From Cycas panzhihuaensis (lineage: Eukaryota > Cycadophyta), in the NCBI GenBank assembly GCA_023213395.1, contig CM041465.1, positions 111,173,741 through 111,237,740 on the forward strand: DNA of 64,000 bases, in the 5' to 3' direction. This document shows positions 11,550 through 24,674 of this stretch, one piece after another; the stretch's first letter is position 1, and every line of letters begins with the position of its first letter. The translations under genes were made by a program, and so were the position numbers. The notes beneath the pieces were generated by a model. That model did no database searches. It worked only from the letters and a program-made list of their open reading frames with translations, and was not told the DNA's origin.

Positions 11550-12889
11550 ACATTACGATCATGGAAAGCTATGCAAAAAAAAAAAAAAATCCTGTCAAAT
11601 CGAGTACTCTTTCCACCCTAATAGAGATCAAGGAAAGACCTTTACTTAGTACTCTCTTTATGGAGATTGAAGAATGATATCGATATAGTCTAAGAGTCAA
11701 GAGAAAAGGGGAATTTTTTCTCCTAGGTAACACCAGTACTTTATCTTTTTACTTTTTATCTAGTTTTAATTTTATTTCTATATTTCAATTTTTGCATTGA
11801 ATTATATTTCAAGGATAGATAACACTATTGGGCAACTACCCTTTCTCCCTTCCACCTATCTTTTCCAAATTCATAAAACCATTGGGTGGCTACCCAAGTA
11901 GTTAGGTAGAGACCGAGTATCGGGGGTCTTTAAATATCATAGGGATCTATTATTCTGGCTAAGCATATCTCGGCTCTTCTGCCACTTGCATGGAGGACTA
12001 GAGATAACACTCCTAAACTAAGCCCTAGATAGAACCTGGATATGGAAGTGTGCCTCCATGTACCTTTGGGTATATAGAAGGACCCCTTTAGGTCCCAATT
12101 CCTTCTTAACATTGGCAAACTATCTACTATTAAAGTCTTATAATATAGTGGTTAATAGTTAACATGATGAAGCTACCTACCCTAAACTTCTATAATTTAT
12201 TAGTAGGCCTATAAGACTAAGCACATATTACCTAGTGGTTGGTAGGATACTCTAATATATATATTCCACTTTCAGGTTCAGACCGTAAGTCACTGTATAT
12301 TTAAAAAAAAAAAAAATCTTCTTACTGCTTGAACTCAGAACCTGTCAGTGTAGTTAGACCACCCATAGAAAATAAAAAAAGAAAACAAAAATAAAACAAA
12401 AATAAAAAAGCATAAAGGAGAAAAAAAAAAGAAAGAAGAAGAACAAAAAAAGAAAAATGCTTAGTACTCCACTTAGTCACGCTTCACAGTGCAAGTTCAT
12501 AGCAAAAAAAATTGCCTTTACAACTATATACCTCATTTTAATCAACACATTATAGTAGTCAATTTGCACTAGGTTAGTACATACCAATAATTTTTATATT
12601 TTTTAGTACTTGGTCACTAGTGGGCCCCACCACTCCTTAAGCCCCCCACCACCATATATACCCCATCTAAATGAGCCTTTCACACTTGTTCGAGAGAACT
12701 TGATATCTTTCTTATATAAATTTTTAGGGTCAATAGGCTATAGATACCCTACAATCTCCTTATTTATCCCCTTTTCTTCCCCTTAATAACTCCCTAATTC
12801 TTACATCCTATTCTTTCTTGATCTTTCCCACTTCATTCATCCTCCTTCTTTCTACCTATTCTCATCTTTTTATACCCTTTCTACATGGC
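11550..12889. other. Gypsy C leader, non-coding
   Basis: No domain is recognised. A purine-rich, A-dominated block (about 12,370-12,460) is low-complexity, and an A run lies at 12,302-12,316. A leader this long is unusual and may include a further insertion. Confidence 0.4.
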
Positions 12890-13690
12890 TCCTTAAAGCA
12901 ATAATGACAAAATCTTGCCATTTGAGACCCAAGTCATTAACATTTAGGAAAAAATCAAGCAAGATTTATACCACATGCACAGGGAGGTTAAAAATGAAGT
13001 AGCTTCCATATAGATAGAATTTCACACAAATATGTCAACCCTAGCATCCCATTCTAATATCGAATGGGTACTTTAAAGGTTGACCTACTTCTCTCCTCTA
13101 CCACCAATAACCTCCTCTTTAGTCAGCCCTACACATAAGTAAATTATGACTCTATCCCCATGTTAGCAGCAACCATTTTATCACAAGATCAACATACCCA
13201 TATTTAATTATGATCTTAATAAGGACAATGCATAAAGTTAGATTAGTAAACTAGAGTCCTACTTTACACTTAACCTAATGTTAGTAAATAAACAACTTGT
13301 ATTTATTTCCATCCACTTAGATAGGAAGGCACACTATTGGTTTCGATGGTGGAAGTGGGAGTACCTTTCTAGCTAATCTTGGGCACACTTCTCTACCTAT
13401 TTTTTTTAGTAGTATGAAGATACTTGGAACCAATATTTTTTCATACAACTAATACGGTTGAAATAAGTATCTTCTATTAAAGTACATACTAATGAGTTCC
13501 AATCTCTACGTAATCGAGTTGATCAACAACTTGATAAATATATAAAGATAGATATAGATGTGTCTAGCCTTAAAGAATATATATAAATATACCTGAAAGT
13601 GGTCTCCCTATATACTTTAAAAGATAAAATTAATATGGCTAAAGTAGTTAAAGTAATGTTTTTCACAAAAAGACCTCCTCTATTTAGATT
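12890..13690 (+). pseudogene. Gypsy C gag relic
   Basis: In + frames the retrotrans_gag pattern is visible near 13,230-13,420: K-L-E-S-Y-F-T-L-N, then D-R-K-A-H-Y-W-F-R-W-W-K and F-S-T-Y-F. It is followed by an F-Q-S-L-R segment (about 13,500) and D-Q-Q-L-D-K-Y. This is the capsid region of plant Ty3/gypsy gag. Stops and frameshifts occur throughout. The gag-protease-RT order downstream supports the call. Confidence 0.65.
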
Positions 13691-14109
13691 GGACTCCATT
13701 TAGCTTTCATGATCCTAACAAGCTAATACTGGCTGGTCCTAAATACCATGTCCAACTGACTACCATCGACCACGCCCATGATTAGATGACACACCATCTA
13801 TATCTCTCAAGTAGTGCACTGTTCCAAACACATCACTCTAGTAGAGACACAATATTGTTAGGAAGCTAGTCTATGTATGCACTGTTCCAAAAAATGGACC
13901 TCTAGTCATGGTAGAATCTGTAAAACTAGGAAGATGGTCTTCATAATTGACCCTAACTTATCTTTAGAGGATGACCTTAAGACTGAGCATGACTATGCTG
14001 ATGAACCCCAAGACCACCCTACTGATGAGTTACCTCTAAATCCCAAATTTGAAGTTTCCTTATCAACTATTATCTCCAGTATATGTCTTGAACCATTCTG
14101 AGTCAAAGG

Positions 14110-14470
14110 AATACTTTGAAAAGCCCTAATTACCATTTTGATTGATGGTGACACATCACTAAATTTCATTGATATCTCTATTGGTTAATAGTTGAATCTT
14201 TACATAGAACCTAAAATAAGATTTACCTGATCCTTTCCTAGTTATCACATCCTTCATTATGTAGGAACAATAAAAAACCCCATAGTTTATATTAGCTCAC
14301 ATACCCTTGTCTCTAATTTTTATGCCCTATCTATAAGTACATAAGATGCAATTCTTGGCATATAATGGCTTCAAACTCTAAGAACTTATAGTACCAATAA
14401 CTCACCTAGGGCCCCATTCATTATGTTCAAAGATTACATGGGCCACTCACATAAACTTTATGGGATGTAA
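14110..14470 (+). pseudogene. Gypsy C protease relic
   Basis: Near 14,130-14,165 the frame reads I-D-G-D-T-S-L-N-F-I-D, a decayed form of the gypsy protease motif (D-S-G-A-T-H-N-F-I). About 70 codons later comes D-A-I-L-G-I-stop-W-L-Q-T-L, corresponding to the conserved D-x-I-L-G-M-x-W-L segment. The position between gag and RT is canonical. The active-site D-S/T-G is lost. Confidence 0.7.
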
Positions 14471-14679
14471 CCCCCCCAAATAAAGTAATCTCACCCACCT
14501 TAATGTGCTAACAACTCAATAGTAATATAGGATACATCATTTATCTCAACTATATCTAGGCCCCTTCAGGTATTCACCTTGATATCTAATAAGTATTTAA
14601 CCTATACCAATCTATATTTTCTCTATCACCTACCAGCTCCCATCTAATTGTGATTGTTATTATATTATTGAGTTACATA

Positions 14680-15050
14680 ATTCATACAACCTAATTAGAC
14701 TTCGACCATATAGGAACTCCTATTTCTAAAAAAATAAAATAAAAAAAATCACAAGGGAATTGTTAGACATGGGCATCATCTAGCCTAGTAAAAGCATGTA
14801 TGTGGCACCCATCATTTTAGTTCACAAAAAGGATGGCTCTTTTTGACTTTGTGTTGACTATTATGTACTCAATAAAATTGCCATAAAAAATAAATTCCCT
14901 ATGCTATGAAACGATGACATATTAGATGAGATCTATGGTAATACAATTTTTACCAAACTTAATTTATAGTTAGCATATTAGCAAATCCCTATCTTACTAG
15001 AGGATCAACATAAAATGACTTTTTAAACCTACCATGACCATGTTACAACC
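14680..15050 (+). pseudogene. Gypsy C reverse transcriptase relic (N-terminal part)
   Basis: The reading frame shows L-L-D-M-G-I-I, then V-H-K-K-D-G-S-F and C-V-D-Y-Y-V-L-N-K-I-A-I-K-N-K-F-P-M. It continues D-I-L-D-E-I-Y-G-N-T-I-F-T-K-L-N-L, which is the Ty3/gypsy RT palm up to the start of motif B. The sequence stops at about 15,050, before Y-x-D-D, so the rest of pol is missing. Antisense Tat-B sequence follows. Several in-frame stops are present. Confidence 0.8.
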
Positions 15051-15229
15051 ATAGGTTGTTGTTATTGAGGAAAAGAATAAGCTAGGAGAGAAGATGAAGG
15101 ATTAAGCCAAGCTACTAGATTTACCATAGAATTAGTTTGTGGCATAAGATATTAAAGGAAAATAGGGATAAGTGATAGAAAAGGCATCTATTGGAGGACC
15201 GATCTAGGAATACAAGATGACAAAGTAGG

Positions 15230-16190
15230 ATTAGCAAATTCCAAAGCTTGAGATTAACTAATTGAAGAATAAGGATAAATGAGGTAAGTAGGAGGAACGG
15301 GTTATGAAGAGGAAACTAAATTGAATATCATAGGGAAAGAGATATGAGGTTTAATACCTTGGGATATGGGTTTACATAAAACATGGGGTGGTAATTGAGT
15401 TGAGGTTTCCATAAGGTGAGAAGAGGCTACTCTACTAGGATACAAATGGATAAGTTTTATGGTTGAAGAAGGCAAACCCATTTCTTGAGGGGTAGGAACA
15501 TGAGAATAAGTAAGGTTACCTTGAATAGGTATGGTAGAGGTTCCCTCATGTGTAGAAGTCACTACAGGAGGAGAATATATTTGAGCTTATGACATGAAAA
15601 GTGAGGACAAAAGTTGAGATTAAACTAACTTATGATCTTCAAGTTCTCCTAAGGGAGGAGAGAATGGCCTACGTAAAGGAAGATGGGAAGATAAAGATGA
15701 TCAGTTGGTATTAGGAGCAAAAAAAGGTTCAAACCTATATGGACTCAAACTCCTTATATAATGGATCAAATTGATGATGTTAAGGAGAGTATATCATGGT
15801 TTGAGTCTCTAGATAAAAGGGATGTTGGTATATGGGCATATGGAGAGGAGTAGGGACCCTAGTAAAAACTGACTTATAATAAGATAAGGGTGCTTGAGTG
15901 GGGAGAGATTCTCCTTGTATAAAAGAAGGATTTATAAGAGAAGCACTACCATAAAATTTAGAGGGCTTAGGGTACCCTTACTCCATGGATATTTCATATA
16001 ATTGAGTTGAATCTTTAGAGGGATAACTATAGGTATCATATATATGATGTTATGAAGGGTTAACATAAGAGGATGAAATTTTATGAGTAGAGTGTGAGGG
16101 TTGAATTTAAAAATTAGGTGAGAGACCTTGAAGTCTCAATGATCATATTTGAGTAGGAGGTGTAGTTTCCATTACTTTAAACAAAAAATA
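15230..16190 (-). pseudogene. Tat-B gag relic (Pro/Gln-rich N-terminal part)
   Basis: Read on the minus strand, 15,302-15,562 is an open 86-codon Pro/Ser/Thr-rich segment (I-P-I-Q-G-N-L-T-Y-S-H-V-P-T-P-Q-E). It resembles the Tat-C gag stretch near 51,600-51,690 (S-Q-G-N-S-T-P-F-Q-G-T-Y-P-Q-V-P-S-Q). Similar Pro/Tyr-rich sequence with stops extends to about 16,190. Minus orientation agrees with the Tat LTR at 19,235-21,669. The evidence is composition plus a short match, so it could be a different gag. Confidence 0.45.
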
Positions 16191-16368
16191 AATGGTAATC
16201 CTGAATATGGTTGCTAGAAAGATGGTGTACTTTGGTTGGGTCTAGGCTATGTATCCCTTGAAGATATTATGTTTCCTCTATTTTAAGTCTAGGTCAAGAG
16301 ATGAAAAGTCCTATGGAAACATAAGAACTATCTTTTCTAACTCCTAAGAAGGAGTCTTAGCTTGCTTG

Positions 16369-16638
16369 TATCATTTAGTTTGGATATGTGAGTAATAACA
16401 TAATGCTAGAATGTAAGGAGATGTACTAGAATCCACTATCCTACATAAATAAGTAGAGGAGTTTTAAGCTTATAGTTATACTAATAATATTTTTTGTATC
16501 CACTATCGTTTAGTTTGGATATGTGAGTAATAACATAATGCTAGAATGTAAGGAGATGTACTAGAATCCACTATCCTACATAAATAAGTAGAGGAGTTTT
16601 AAGCTTATAGTTATACTAATAATATTTTTTGTATCCAT
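16369..16638. repeat. Perfect-length 135-bp tandem duplication
   Basis: Two copies (16,369-16,503 and 16,504-16,638) are nearly identical; I see one difference, TATCATTTAG against TATCGTTTAG at the start of each unit. The period, measured from two internal anchors, is 135 bp. The flanking relics are heavily mutated, so this duplication is much younger than its surroundings. Confidence 0.9.
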
Positions 16639-18029
16639 TTTAGGGACTCATTTTTTATATTATTTCAACTTTTTAGGTTTACTATAATAAAGAAAAGGGT
16701 TAAGTAATGGAAGGTTTGATTTTTTCTTCCTTTAATACAAAAAAAAGAACAATGAAATAATAAGATCTAACTACCTTTTTACACTAATGTAAGAAAGTAA
16801 ACCATGCATATAATTTATTTTTCTTTTTCTTTTTTCTAGATCAAATGCCAAAAAGAAAAAAGATATTATCTCCTAAAGATATAAAACATACTTCTTTTTA
16901 AAAATAAAATAAATAAGCATGAGATGAAAATACTATGATATGCAACTTTATATGTAGCTTGATAGGAGGTAAAATAATATATAATATTTATACAAAACTC
17001 TTCATTTCATGCATATGTTATTTTAAACTTTAATAATGATTTCAATAGAAATGAGAGATTTCAAATATAATTGTAGTTACAAAAGACAACTTGCAACCCA
17101 TAAAACTCACATGCAACTAGTAATTTATTGATACCATCACAAAGAAATCAGAAAGAGATTCTATCACTCATGTAACTTCTAAGCACTATGGGATCCTTGA
17201 ACCTTATGCAAAGTCTATTTAGTATAATGTCTTATCATTCATACTTACATACTTATTTTCTAAAAAAATAAGAAAAAATGAAAAGACAAAGTCAAGGAAT
17301 ACAACATAGAAAATATTTCAAAAAATCTTTTCAATGATGAATTTTTGCCTTAGAATAACTATCTCCCTTTAATATGATCAATCTTTCTTAGTTTTTTTTT
17401 TTAAATAAGCATAGAAGAGGAAAAAAACTAAAAAAAACAAGTTTAACAATAACCAAGAAAATAAAAAGAGAGAGACTAAGATCTCTTGGGAAACTTGGAT
17501 AATTAAGAAGAATGAGAGAGAATAGTTATATTTTATGGTGAAAATATAGATCTCTATTCATAATAGATAACTCCCTTAGTTTTCCACAAAGGGATGACCT
17601 TTCAACCAAGATTTCCTAAGGAAAAATAGAGATGAAGAAATTTCAAAAATCATAAGAAAGAGAGACATATCTAGTCACAAAAAATTATCAAAGAATCACT
17701 AAATCAATGGGAAACAATAGTAGAAAAGACATTACCAAAGATATGAAGTCTAAAGTAAATAGTTATAACAAACTAAGTACCTTAAAAAATAGTAATAATA
17801 TGGATTTGGAACAATACATAAGTAGTAGTTAGAGATCTAAATCTTTTCTCTTGACTTCTCTTTCCTTTTCTCAAAGATGGGTATCAAAATCATAAAGAAA
17901 TCTCTCAATTTCTCAAGAATTCACTCTCAAAACCTATCATCAAAATCACAACATTTGAATGAAAGTGTTCTCTTGGGTTTCTAAAGGTTTTGGGTATAAA
18001 TGGAGTAGATTTATGTTGAATCTGAGTGA
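16639..18029. other. Unassigned AT-rich sequence inside Tat-B
   Basis: The Tat-C spacing predicts the Tat-B PBS near 16.7 kb, but the LTR begins only at 19.2 kb. This stretch and the next two are therefore probably inserted DNA. I see no coding domain or terminal repeat. Confidence 0.35.
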
Positions 18030-18430
18030 TAATATATAAAACTAGTGTATTAATTAAAAAAATTATATGCATAGTAGTAAAAAATGTGATTGGTTACATT
18101 CTATTAATAACAAAAAATTCAACTTTATTAATAAAATGTGATTGATCATATTTTTGGCAAAACCAAAAACATGATAAATTAGGAAATGAAATTAATCATT
18201 AAAAAATCCAAAAATAAAATTTTATTAAAAATTTTAAGTATAAATAACTTAATCAATGTAAAAGATTAACCCAAAAGTGGTGAAAACTTAACCACAAGCC
18301 CATAAATCACAAAAAAATAGATAATTTAAAGAGAAAATTAAGAGAAAAGAATCAAATAAGAAAATTATTTAAAGAAAAAAGTGAGTAAAAAAAGATCCTA
18401 AAGGTGAAAACTTATTGCTATAATTTCTAT
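18030..18430 (-). repeat. Dispersed repeat, copy 2
   Basis: The reverse complement carries GATCAATCACATTTT and CCAATCACATTTTTTACTAC in the same order and context as 2,280-2,700 (+). A TTTTGGG-rich block and a pyrimidine-rich tract lie upstream in both. No coding capacity is visible. Confidence 0.4.
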
Positions 18431-19234
18431 TTATCGACAAGTAAAATATAATAATACAATCATCGTCATCCAACATAAATCATCCAGAAAATCAATGCCA
18501 CATTTCATAGAAACATGACCTAAACAATATAGAATAAACCTCAAATAATCAAGTCAAGTGTAGTCAAAATAGGAAACTTATTAATAAACATGAAGATCAA
18601 TTGAGGGCCAAGTTTTGGTAAAATAATAATCAATATCATTATCCTTCATCCCCTCTTTCATCGATCCTTATAAATTGCCCTACATATCTCTTTCACATGC
18701 TCCCATATAAATCCTTTAGCTATAATGAAAATATATTGTTTATCTCTTATTTATGGCCTATTAAGCTACATCCTTTTCATCCCATGTCATCCCTTTTGCC
18801 TATATATCACCCTCATAAGAGTATGTTGAATTAATTTTCATATAAAGAATATCTATCCATTATTCTTTATTTCTTTTCTATAAAACCCCTATATATATCA
18901 CTTTGTATCCCTCCTTCACTGTTATTTTATGTTTACCATTTATATCACTTTCTTTTGATCTATCTTAATCTAATGTTTGTTCTTATAGAGAACTTATTAT
19001 TCTTCTTATCCCATACTCTTTATATTCCTCTTATTAACTCCACATATGTGTCATTTCCTAACCTTGTTTATACTCTACATCACCCCTATTATCATTCATC
19101 GATACTTCAATTTTTATCCCTTACATCTTTCTCTCTTATCTATGTAGAATAATTATAGTTTTCAGTATTTATTTCCTTACTATTCTTTAACTAATACCCT
19201 ATATATATTTTCCCCTAGTTTCATTATAGATATA
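18431..19234. other. Pyrimidine-rich non-coding stretch
   Basis: It is C/T-rich on the plus strand and has no recognised feature. The decayed motif CCCCTAGTTTCATTATAG at about 19,214-19,231 could be the reverse complement of a Tat-type PBS (compare 24,675-24,693), but only its CCCTAGT core matches well. Confidence 0.35.
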
Positions 19235-21669
19235 CATTACTTCTATGCATTATTGTCCTTACCAATATAAGAGATCAAAGGTGTGGAAACTAAATAAATG
19301 AGAGAGTGTCCTAACTACCCTAACTAGGGTGTTTATGTACCTCTTGAGTGTAGGTGTGCAAGAACACTATATGCCTCATGATAGAGTGGAGGCTAAACTA
19401 AGGGCAAACTTACAAGTGTATGCTTGTGGATGATCTTACTATTTTGATTTTAGGGGTCTTATAACAAACTGGGGAAGAATATACACATCTACATGTAGCT
19501 ATATATTTTTTTATTTTCATGAAAGTAGTAAGAAGACCTTAGCTAATGATGTAATATTACCCCACAGGTTTGGAGACTCATAACCATATGATCCCTTCTC
19601 TGATTTGATCTTATGACTATTTGATGAAATAAGGACCTATACACTTATATTTAATGTAATATAGCATGATATAAATGGGAGAAGGAAAAATGAAAATACT
19701 TTTAACTATGTTTTTTTCTTGTGTGGGGGGTGGGGGGGGGTGGTTCCTCTTTCAACCAAGAAAGGGAAAAGAACAAATAAAAGGCCTTCAAAAAACTAAA
19801 TCCACTTTCTTTCTATTAAGCTCTTTTCTTTTCAAAGAGGAAAATAAGAAGATAAAGGGGGAGTTTGGCCAAGATAAGGTATTCCTAAGTTCCTTTCCTT
19901 TTGCACTTTAGATTATCTCTAAAACTTTTATCCTTTCTCCTTTCTTTCTCTCTCTCTCTTTCCAAATTAAAAGAAAATAAAATGAGCTAGAATGAGTGGA
20001 AAGATAGTGTACTTGGTGAAAACAGGGTTTATCTATTAAGTGATGTCTTTTTTCAACTCATAGTAGATGACTCCAAGGAGATGATTCCAATGGAAAAATA
20101 CTATAATGGAAGTCTAGGGTAAATTTGATAGCATTTCTGCTTGCCAGATATACTTATGGCAAAAGAAAGAATGCAACGAAAGCTCCAAAAATTTAAAAGC
20201 ATATGCTAAGCTCAATGAACTAATCATACCTTTTTAGGAGTTATTGATAAGAGGGTCTATGGTAAAACTGCTCAAACTTATGGCTAATAATATACAAGGC
20301 CTTGGCCTCTTTTCTTCTTACAACAAAGTTAATCTTCTTGCAAGATAATTGCTAACCAAGAATACAACAAAATAGGCATAAGATCTCATGCATATAGTAT
20401 GATCTAAGATTAAGCTAAAGAGATATTTAAAATAACAAATGAAGGATGAGGGGAGGGAGCCTCAAAATGGCCCATGTGTCCCCCAAATATGATGAACTCC
20501 CCAATTGATACTTGGATGTCATCTCCCTTTGCAACTTTCTCTTTTAGATCTATGGAAGCAATAAGCACAAGGCAAGCTAACAAGAAGAATTTGATGTAAA
20601 GGAATGGTTAAGCAACAAATCAAAAGATAAATGAAATAATACAAAGTGGAAATAAGTAATAAAACATAATGAAAATCTTACCTCTAAGTAAAAGGATGAG
20701 GATTACCTCTTCCTTGAATGATGGAGATAGACAATGGCTATTAAGTTCTATCTCAAAGCTCACTCTTGCTATTAAAGGTATGTAATCTAAAATATATAGT
20801 TACAATGAAGGTATATAGATCAAGGTTGCCTAATTCCCATGAAATTTTGATAATTTAATAGCATGGTATATCACTTAACTTGATCACCCCTTTCCAAAGG
20901 AAAATTGGGGAGATTTATAAGTGAGGGTAAGGCTTGGCGAAGTGGTTTTTAACCCACAATGTGGGAGAAAACCATGGAACAAACCCATGAGTTTTGCTTA
21001 TGGATTTAGGCTAAAACTACATAGAGAAGATCAAAATAGGGTGTGATTTGGCCTTGTGGGCCAGTCAAACCTAACATTGACCAATATGGAGTTAATGTAG
21101 GCCACTTAGGACTATTAGTAATGTATTTATGAGTTAACTATCATTAAAAGACCTAAATCTAGGTAGGTGATAGTCATACTATAAAGTTCTTTGTGGTATC
21201 ATGAAGTTATTCATAGTACCACAAAATACTTAATGATACCACTATCGCATACGCAACACACATCGATTTGATAATGGGTTCAATTGTTCAATGAAAAAAC
21301 CATAAAATCATACTAAAAACTCATGAATACATGGACCTGGATATATATATATAATCGAAAAGGGATGATAAACAATAAAAACCAAAAGAATTGATGAATA
21401 AATATGGGGTAAAGAAGATGATGCAAAGGGGATAAACACTTGTTCTCACTTGAAAAGCTTGATGGTTGGACTAACGACCATTGATCATAGTCATACTCAT
21501 CATCAATTGATATATAGATGGGTAATCAATCAAAATAAGCAAGTAAAGATGCATGTCCACTATCTAAGATTATGATATAGTTAATTAATAGGGTGTAGAG
21601 AGTAATGAAGTGTACGTATACTTACCTATCTATTGAAGTATCCATGTCATTCTTGGAAGCTAGGAAATG
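19235..21669 (-). repeat. Tat-B LTR (5' LTR of a minus-strand Tat element)
   Basis: The reverse complement aligns along its length with the Tat-A LTRs. Shared blocks include AGGTAAGTAT with CATTACTCTCTAC, AGTGAGAACAAGTGTTTATCCCCTTTGC, the CCACATTGTGGG block and the poly-G/poly-C segment. The minus-strand start at about 21,669 (TTTCCTAGCTTCC) corresponds to TGTTTC at 28,625 and TGTTTCCCGGCTTCC at 61,818. The end is near 19,235. The 237-nt open frame at 19,675-19,911 lies in the G-rich part of this LTR and is not a gene. Confidence 0.85.
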
Positions 21670-22739
21670 ATATGTATCTATTATCTAATCTTGTTTATCA
21701 TCCGCATCCCTCATCTTTCTCCCTTAAGTCTTCATTTCCTACATATCTCTCTTACATAATTTTGATCTATATATTACATATATCATATCTCCTATATCTT
21801 ATCTATTAATGTTTACCTAGTATTATGATAACCTAAATCCTAAATGGTAAAGAATAATAAATCAAATTTTTTTTTTCTTAGCTTTTATTTTTTTGGAGCT
21901 AAGGACACCGTGTTCTTAAGACTATCTAAGCTCAATCACTAAAATAGTAACAATAACAATAATATATAACTAATTGTAAGACTGGTAAGCTACATGTTAT
22001 ATTAATAATTTAAGGATTTAAAAAAGTAAAATACATTATGTCATACTACTATGCATGTAATTTGTTCTTTATAATAGGATTTAAAACACATAAACCAAGT
22101 GTAAAATTGCATACATGTATTGTAATCTTAATATTTATTTCATAACTTTTGTAGACTATTAACATAAAATCTAAATATAATAAACTTATCTTTAGGTAGA
22201 AAAATTAGATTGCTTAGAGGAATTTACCCCTAACCATTTAGAAACTCTACATAATAATCTATGCTCGATCTAAGGCATATGATATAAATGTTAGGGCATG
22301 TCCTTTTAACTCTTCACTTGTGATATAACTCCTTACTTAACCTTCAAACCTAATGTCTCATTACTATCAATTAAACCATAGCTCAATGTAGAAACTCTAG
22401 TACTTATCTTATGGTATCATACCATATTTGGCCTCTTCTTATGCTAATATATTAGGAATAAAACTAGTGAAAGATCATATATATGATCCTAAACCAAGTC
22501 ATCGATGCATGATTTTATATGAATCTATCATCATAGATCATTGATACATGGTGCCAAATGAAGCCATCAATATGTAAGATTGATATAAGCTCCCAAACAA
22601 AACTAATACTATATGTCGCATAATACATATTTCCTCAACATAGAATAAGTTCTTTCCTAAGGTACCATAAATAACTTTGCAATATAATTGTCAACTACTT
22701 GCATTTAGGTTCACTAATGATAGCTCATAAATGCATTCC
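21670..22739. other. Spacer between two inverted Tat LTRs
   Basis: About 1.07 kb of AT-rich sequence matches neither LTR. It may be old host sequence, or decayed LTR 5' sequence of Tat-A that I can no longer align. No coding signal is visible. Confidence 0.4.
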
Positions 22740-24673
22740 TAATAGTCTTAGGTATCTTGTGCCAGGCCCAGACTAGTATATATTAAATTTAGATGACCTA
22801 AAATCTCAAATCACCCCCCATTTTGATCTATATATAGTTTTGGTCCAAATCCAATAGGAAGATCTGTGGATTTATCCCATGGTTTTCTTCCACATTGTGG
22901 GTTAAAAGGCACTTCCGCAAGCCTTACCCTCACTTATAAATCTCCCTAATTTTCTATTAGAAGGGGGTAGAGATTAAGCTGAGTCATATACCACATTATT
23001 ATGCTATTAAAATTCCATGAAAATTAGGCAACCCTAATCTATATTCCATCTTTATGACTGCATCCTTAAGATTACATAACTTTAATAGTAATAGTAAGCC
23101 TTAGAGGAGATTTTAGTAGTTATTTGCCATCTCCATCTATCAAGGAAGAGGTAATCTTCCTCCTATTGCTTTGAGGTAAGATTTCCATTATGATTTATTA
23201 TTTATTTTTACTTTGATTTGCTTTGTTTCACTTCTCATTTATGGCTTAGACATTCCCTTCCATCAAATCCTTCTTGTTAGCCTATCTTCTGCTTATTTAT
23301 TCCATAGATCCAAAAGAGAAAATTGTAAAGGGAGGTGACACCTAAGTACTACTTAGGAGTTCACCACATTTGGGGGATAATTAGTCCATTCTGAGGCTTT
23401 TGTCCCTCATCCTTTACTTGTCATTTTAGATATCTCTTTAGTTTAATCTTAGATTACATTATATGGTTGAGATATTATGCTTATTTTGCTATATTCTTGG
23501 TTATAAATTATCTTATAAGTAGGATAACTTTGTTGCAAGAAGAAAGGAGGCCAAGGGTCCTCACAAATATTGTCCAAGAGCTTGGGCTCTTTCAACATAG
23601 ACCCTCTTATCAATATCTCCTAAAAGGGTATGTTAGTTCATTGAGCTTAGTATATATTTTCTAATTTTTGGAGCTTCCATTTTTTTTTTTTTCGTCATAA
23701 GAATATTTGGCAAGTAGAAATCTTATCAAATTTGCTCTAGACTTGAACTATATTACTTTTCCATTAGAATCATCATCTTAGAGCCATCTACCGCAAGTTG
23801 AAGAAAGATGTCACTCAATGGACAAACTTTAATTTCACCAAGTACTTTATCTTTCCACTCATTCTAGCTTGTTTTCTTTTCTTTTAATTTAAAAAAAGAG
23901 AGAGAAAAAAAAAAGGAAAAGATGAAAGGAGAGAAGTTTTAGAACTAATCTAAAGAGTGAAGGGAAAACAATCTTAGGAATATCCTCCTTTTCCCTTAAC
24001 CCCTTTTATCTCCCCTTTTTTCTTCTTTGAAAAGAAAAGAAGATCAAAGAAAAAAAAGAGTAGAAAGAAGGAAAGAAAAAAATGGTTTTGGTTCCCTAAA
24101 GGTATTTTGTTTACTCTTTTCTCTCTCCTAATCAAAAATGAAAAAAACCAATGAAAAGAAAATACAAGATAAATCCCCCTAAAAAAGGGTCAAAAGCATT
24201 TTTGTTTTATTTTCTATTTGCATCACACTATATTATATTAAACATAGGTGTATTGGCCCTTCTTTTGTTAATTAATCACAAGACCAAATGACAGAAGTGA
24301 TAATATGGTTGTGAGTCCCCAAACCCATGGGATAGCATTACATTAATAGTTAGGGTTTTCTTTTTGCTTTTATAAAAATAAAAAGCATATAGTTATACAT
24401 AGGTATATGCTCTTTTCCCTTTAGCTCATCATAGGACCCCCCAAACTAAAATAATGAGTCCTTCCATAAGCCCATACCCTTGTGTCTACCCTTAGCTTAG
24501 CCTTTGTTGCTTGATTTGATACATAGTATTCTCTCATATTCATGCTTAAGAGGTGTACATATGACCTAGTTAGGATCCTTAAGGCACTCTCTTATGTGTT
24601 TAGTTTCCACAACCTATACCTTTTACATTGGCAAGCAATTAGTAATCTACCTCACTAACCTTAAAGCATTTCA
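22740..24673 (+). repeat. Tat-A 5' LTR (lacking its first ~0.5 kb)
   Basis: It aligns with 29,080-29,293 and 38,708-40,298 (+) and, inverted, with 19,235-21,200. Shared blocks include ATTTTGATCTATATATAGTTTTGG, CACATTGTGGG, AGGCAACCCTAATCTA and the G/A-rich tract. It ends in CA at 24,673, one base before a Tat-type PBS. The first part of the LTR, present at 28,625-29,080, is not recognisable upstream of 22,740. Confidence 0.8.
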
Positions 24674-24674
24674 T

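Noticed and set aside
18955-19152. 65-codon hydrophobic open frame as a small membrane protein
   Set aside because: It lies in a T/C-rich stretch, which automatically encodes Leu/Ser/Phe. There is no supporting context.
19675-19911. Open frame with a Gly-rich stretch
   Set aside because: It lies in the inverted Tat-B LTR across a G-homopolymer segment that recurs at 39,651-39,663 and elsewhere in Tat LTRs.
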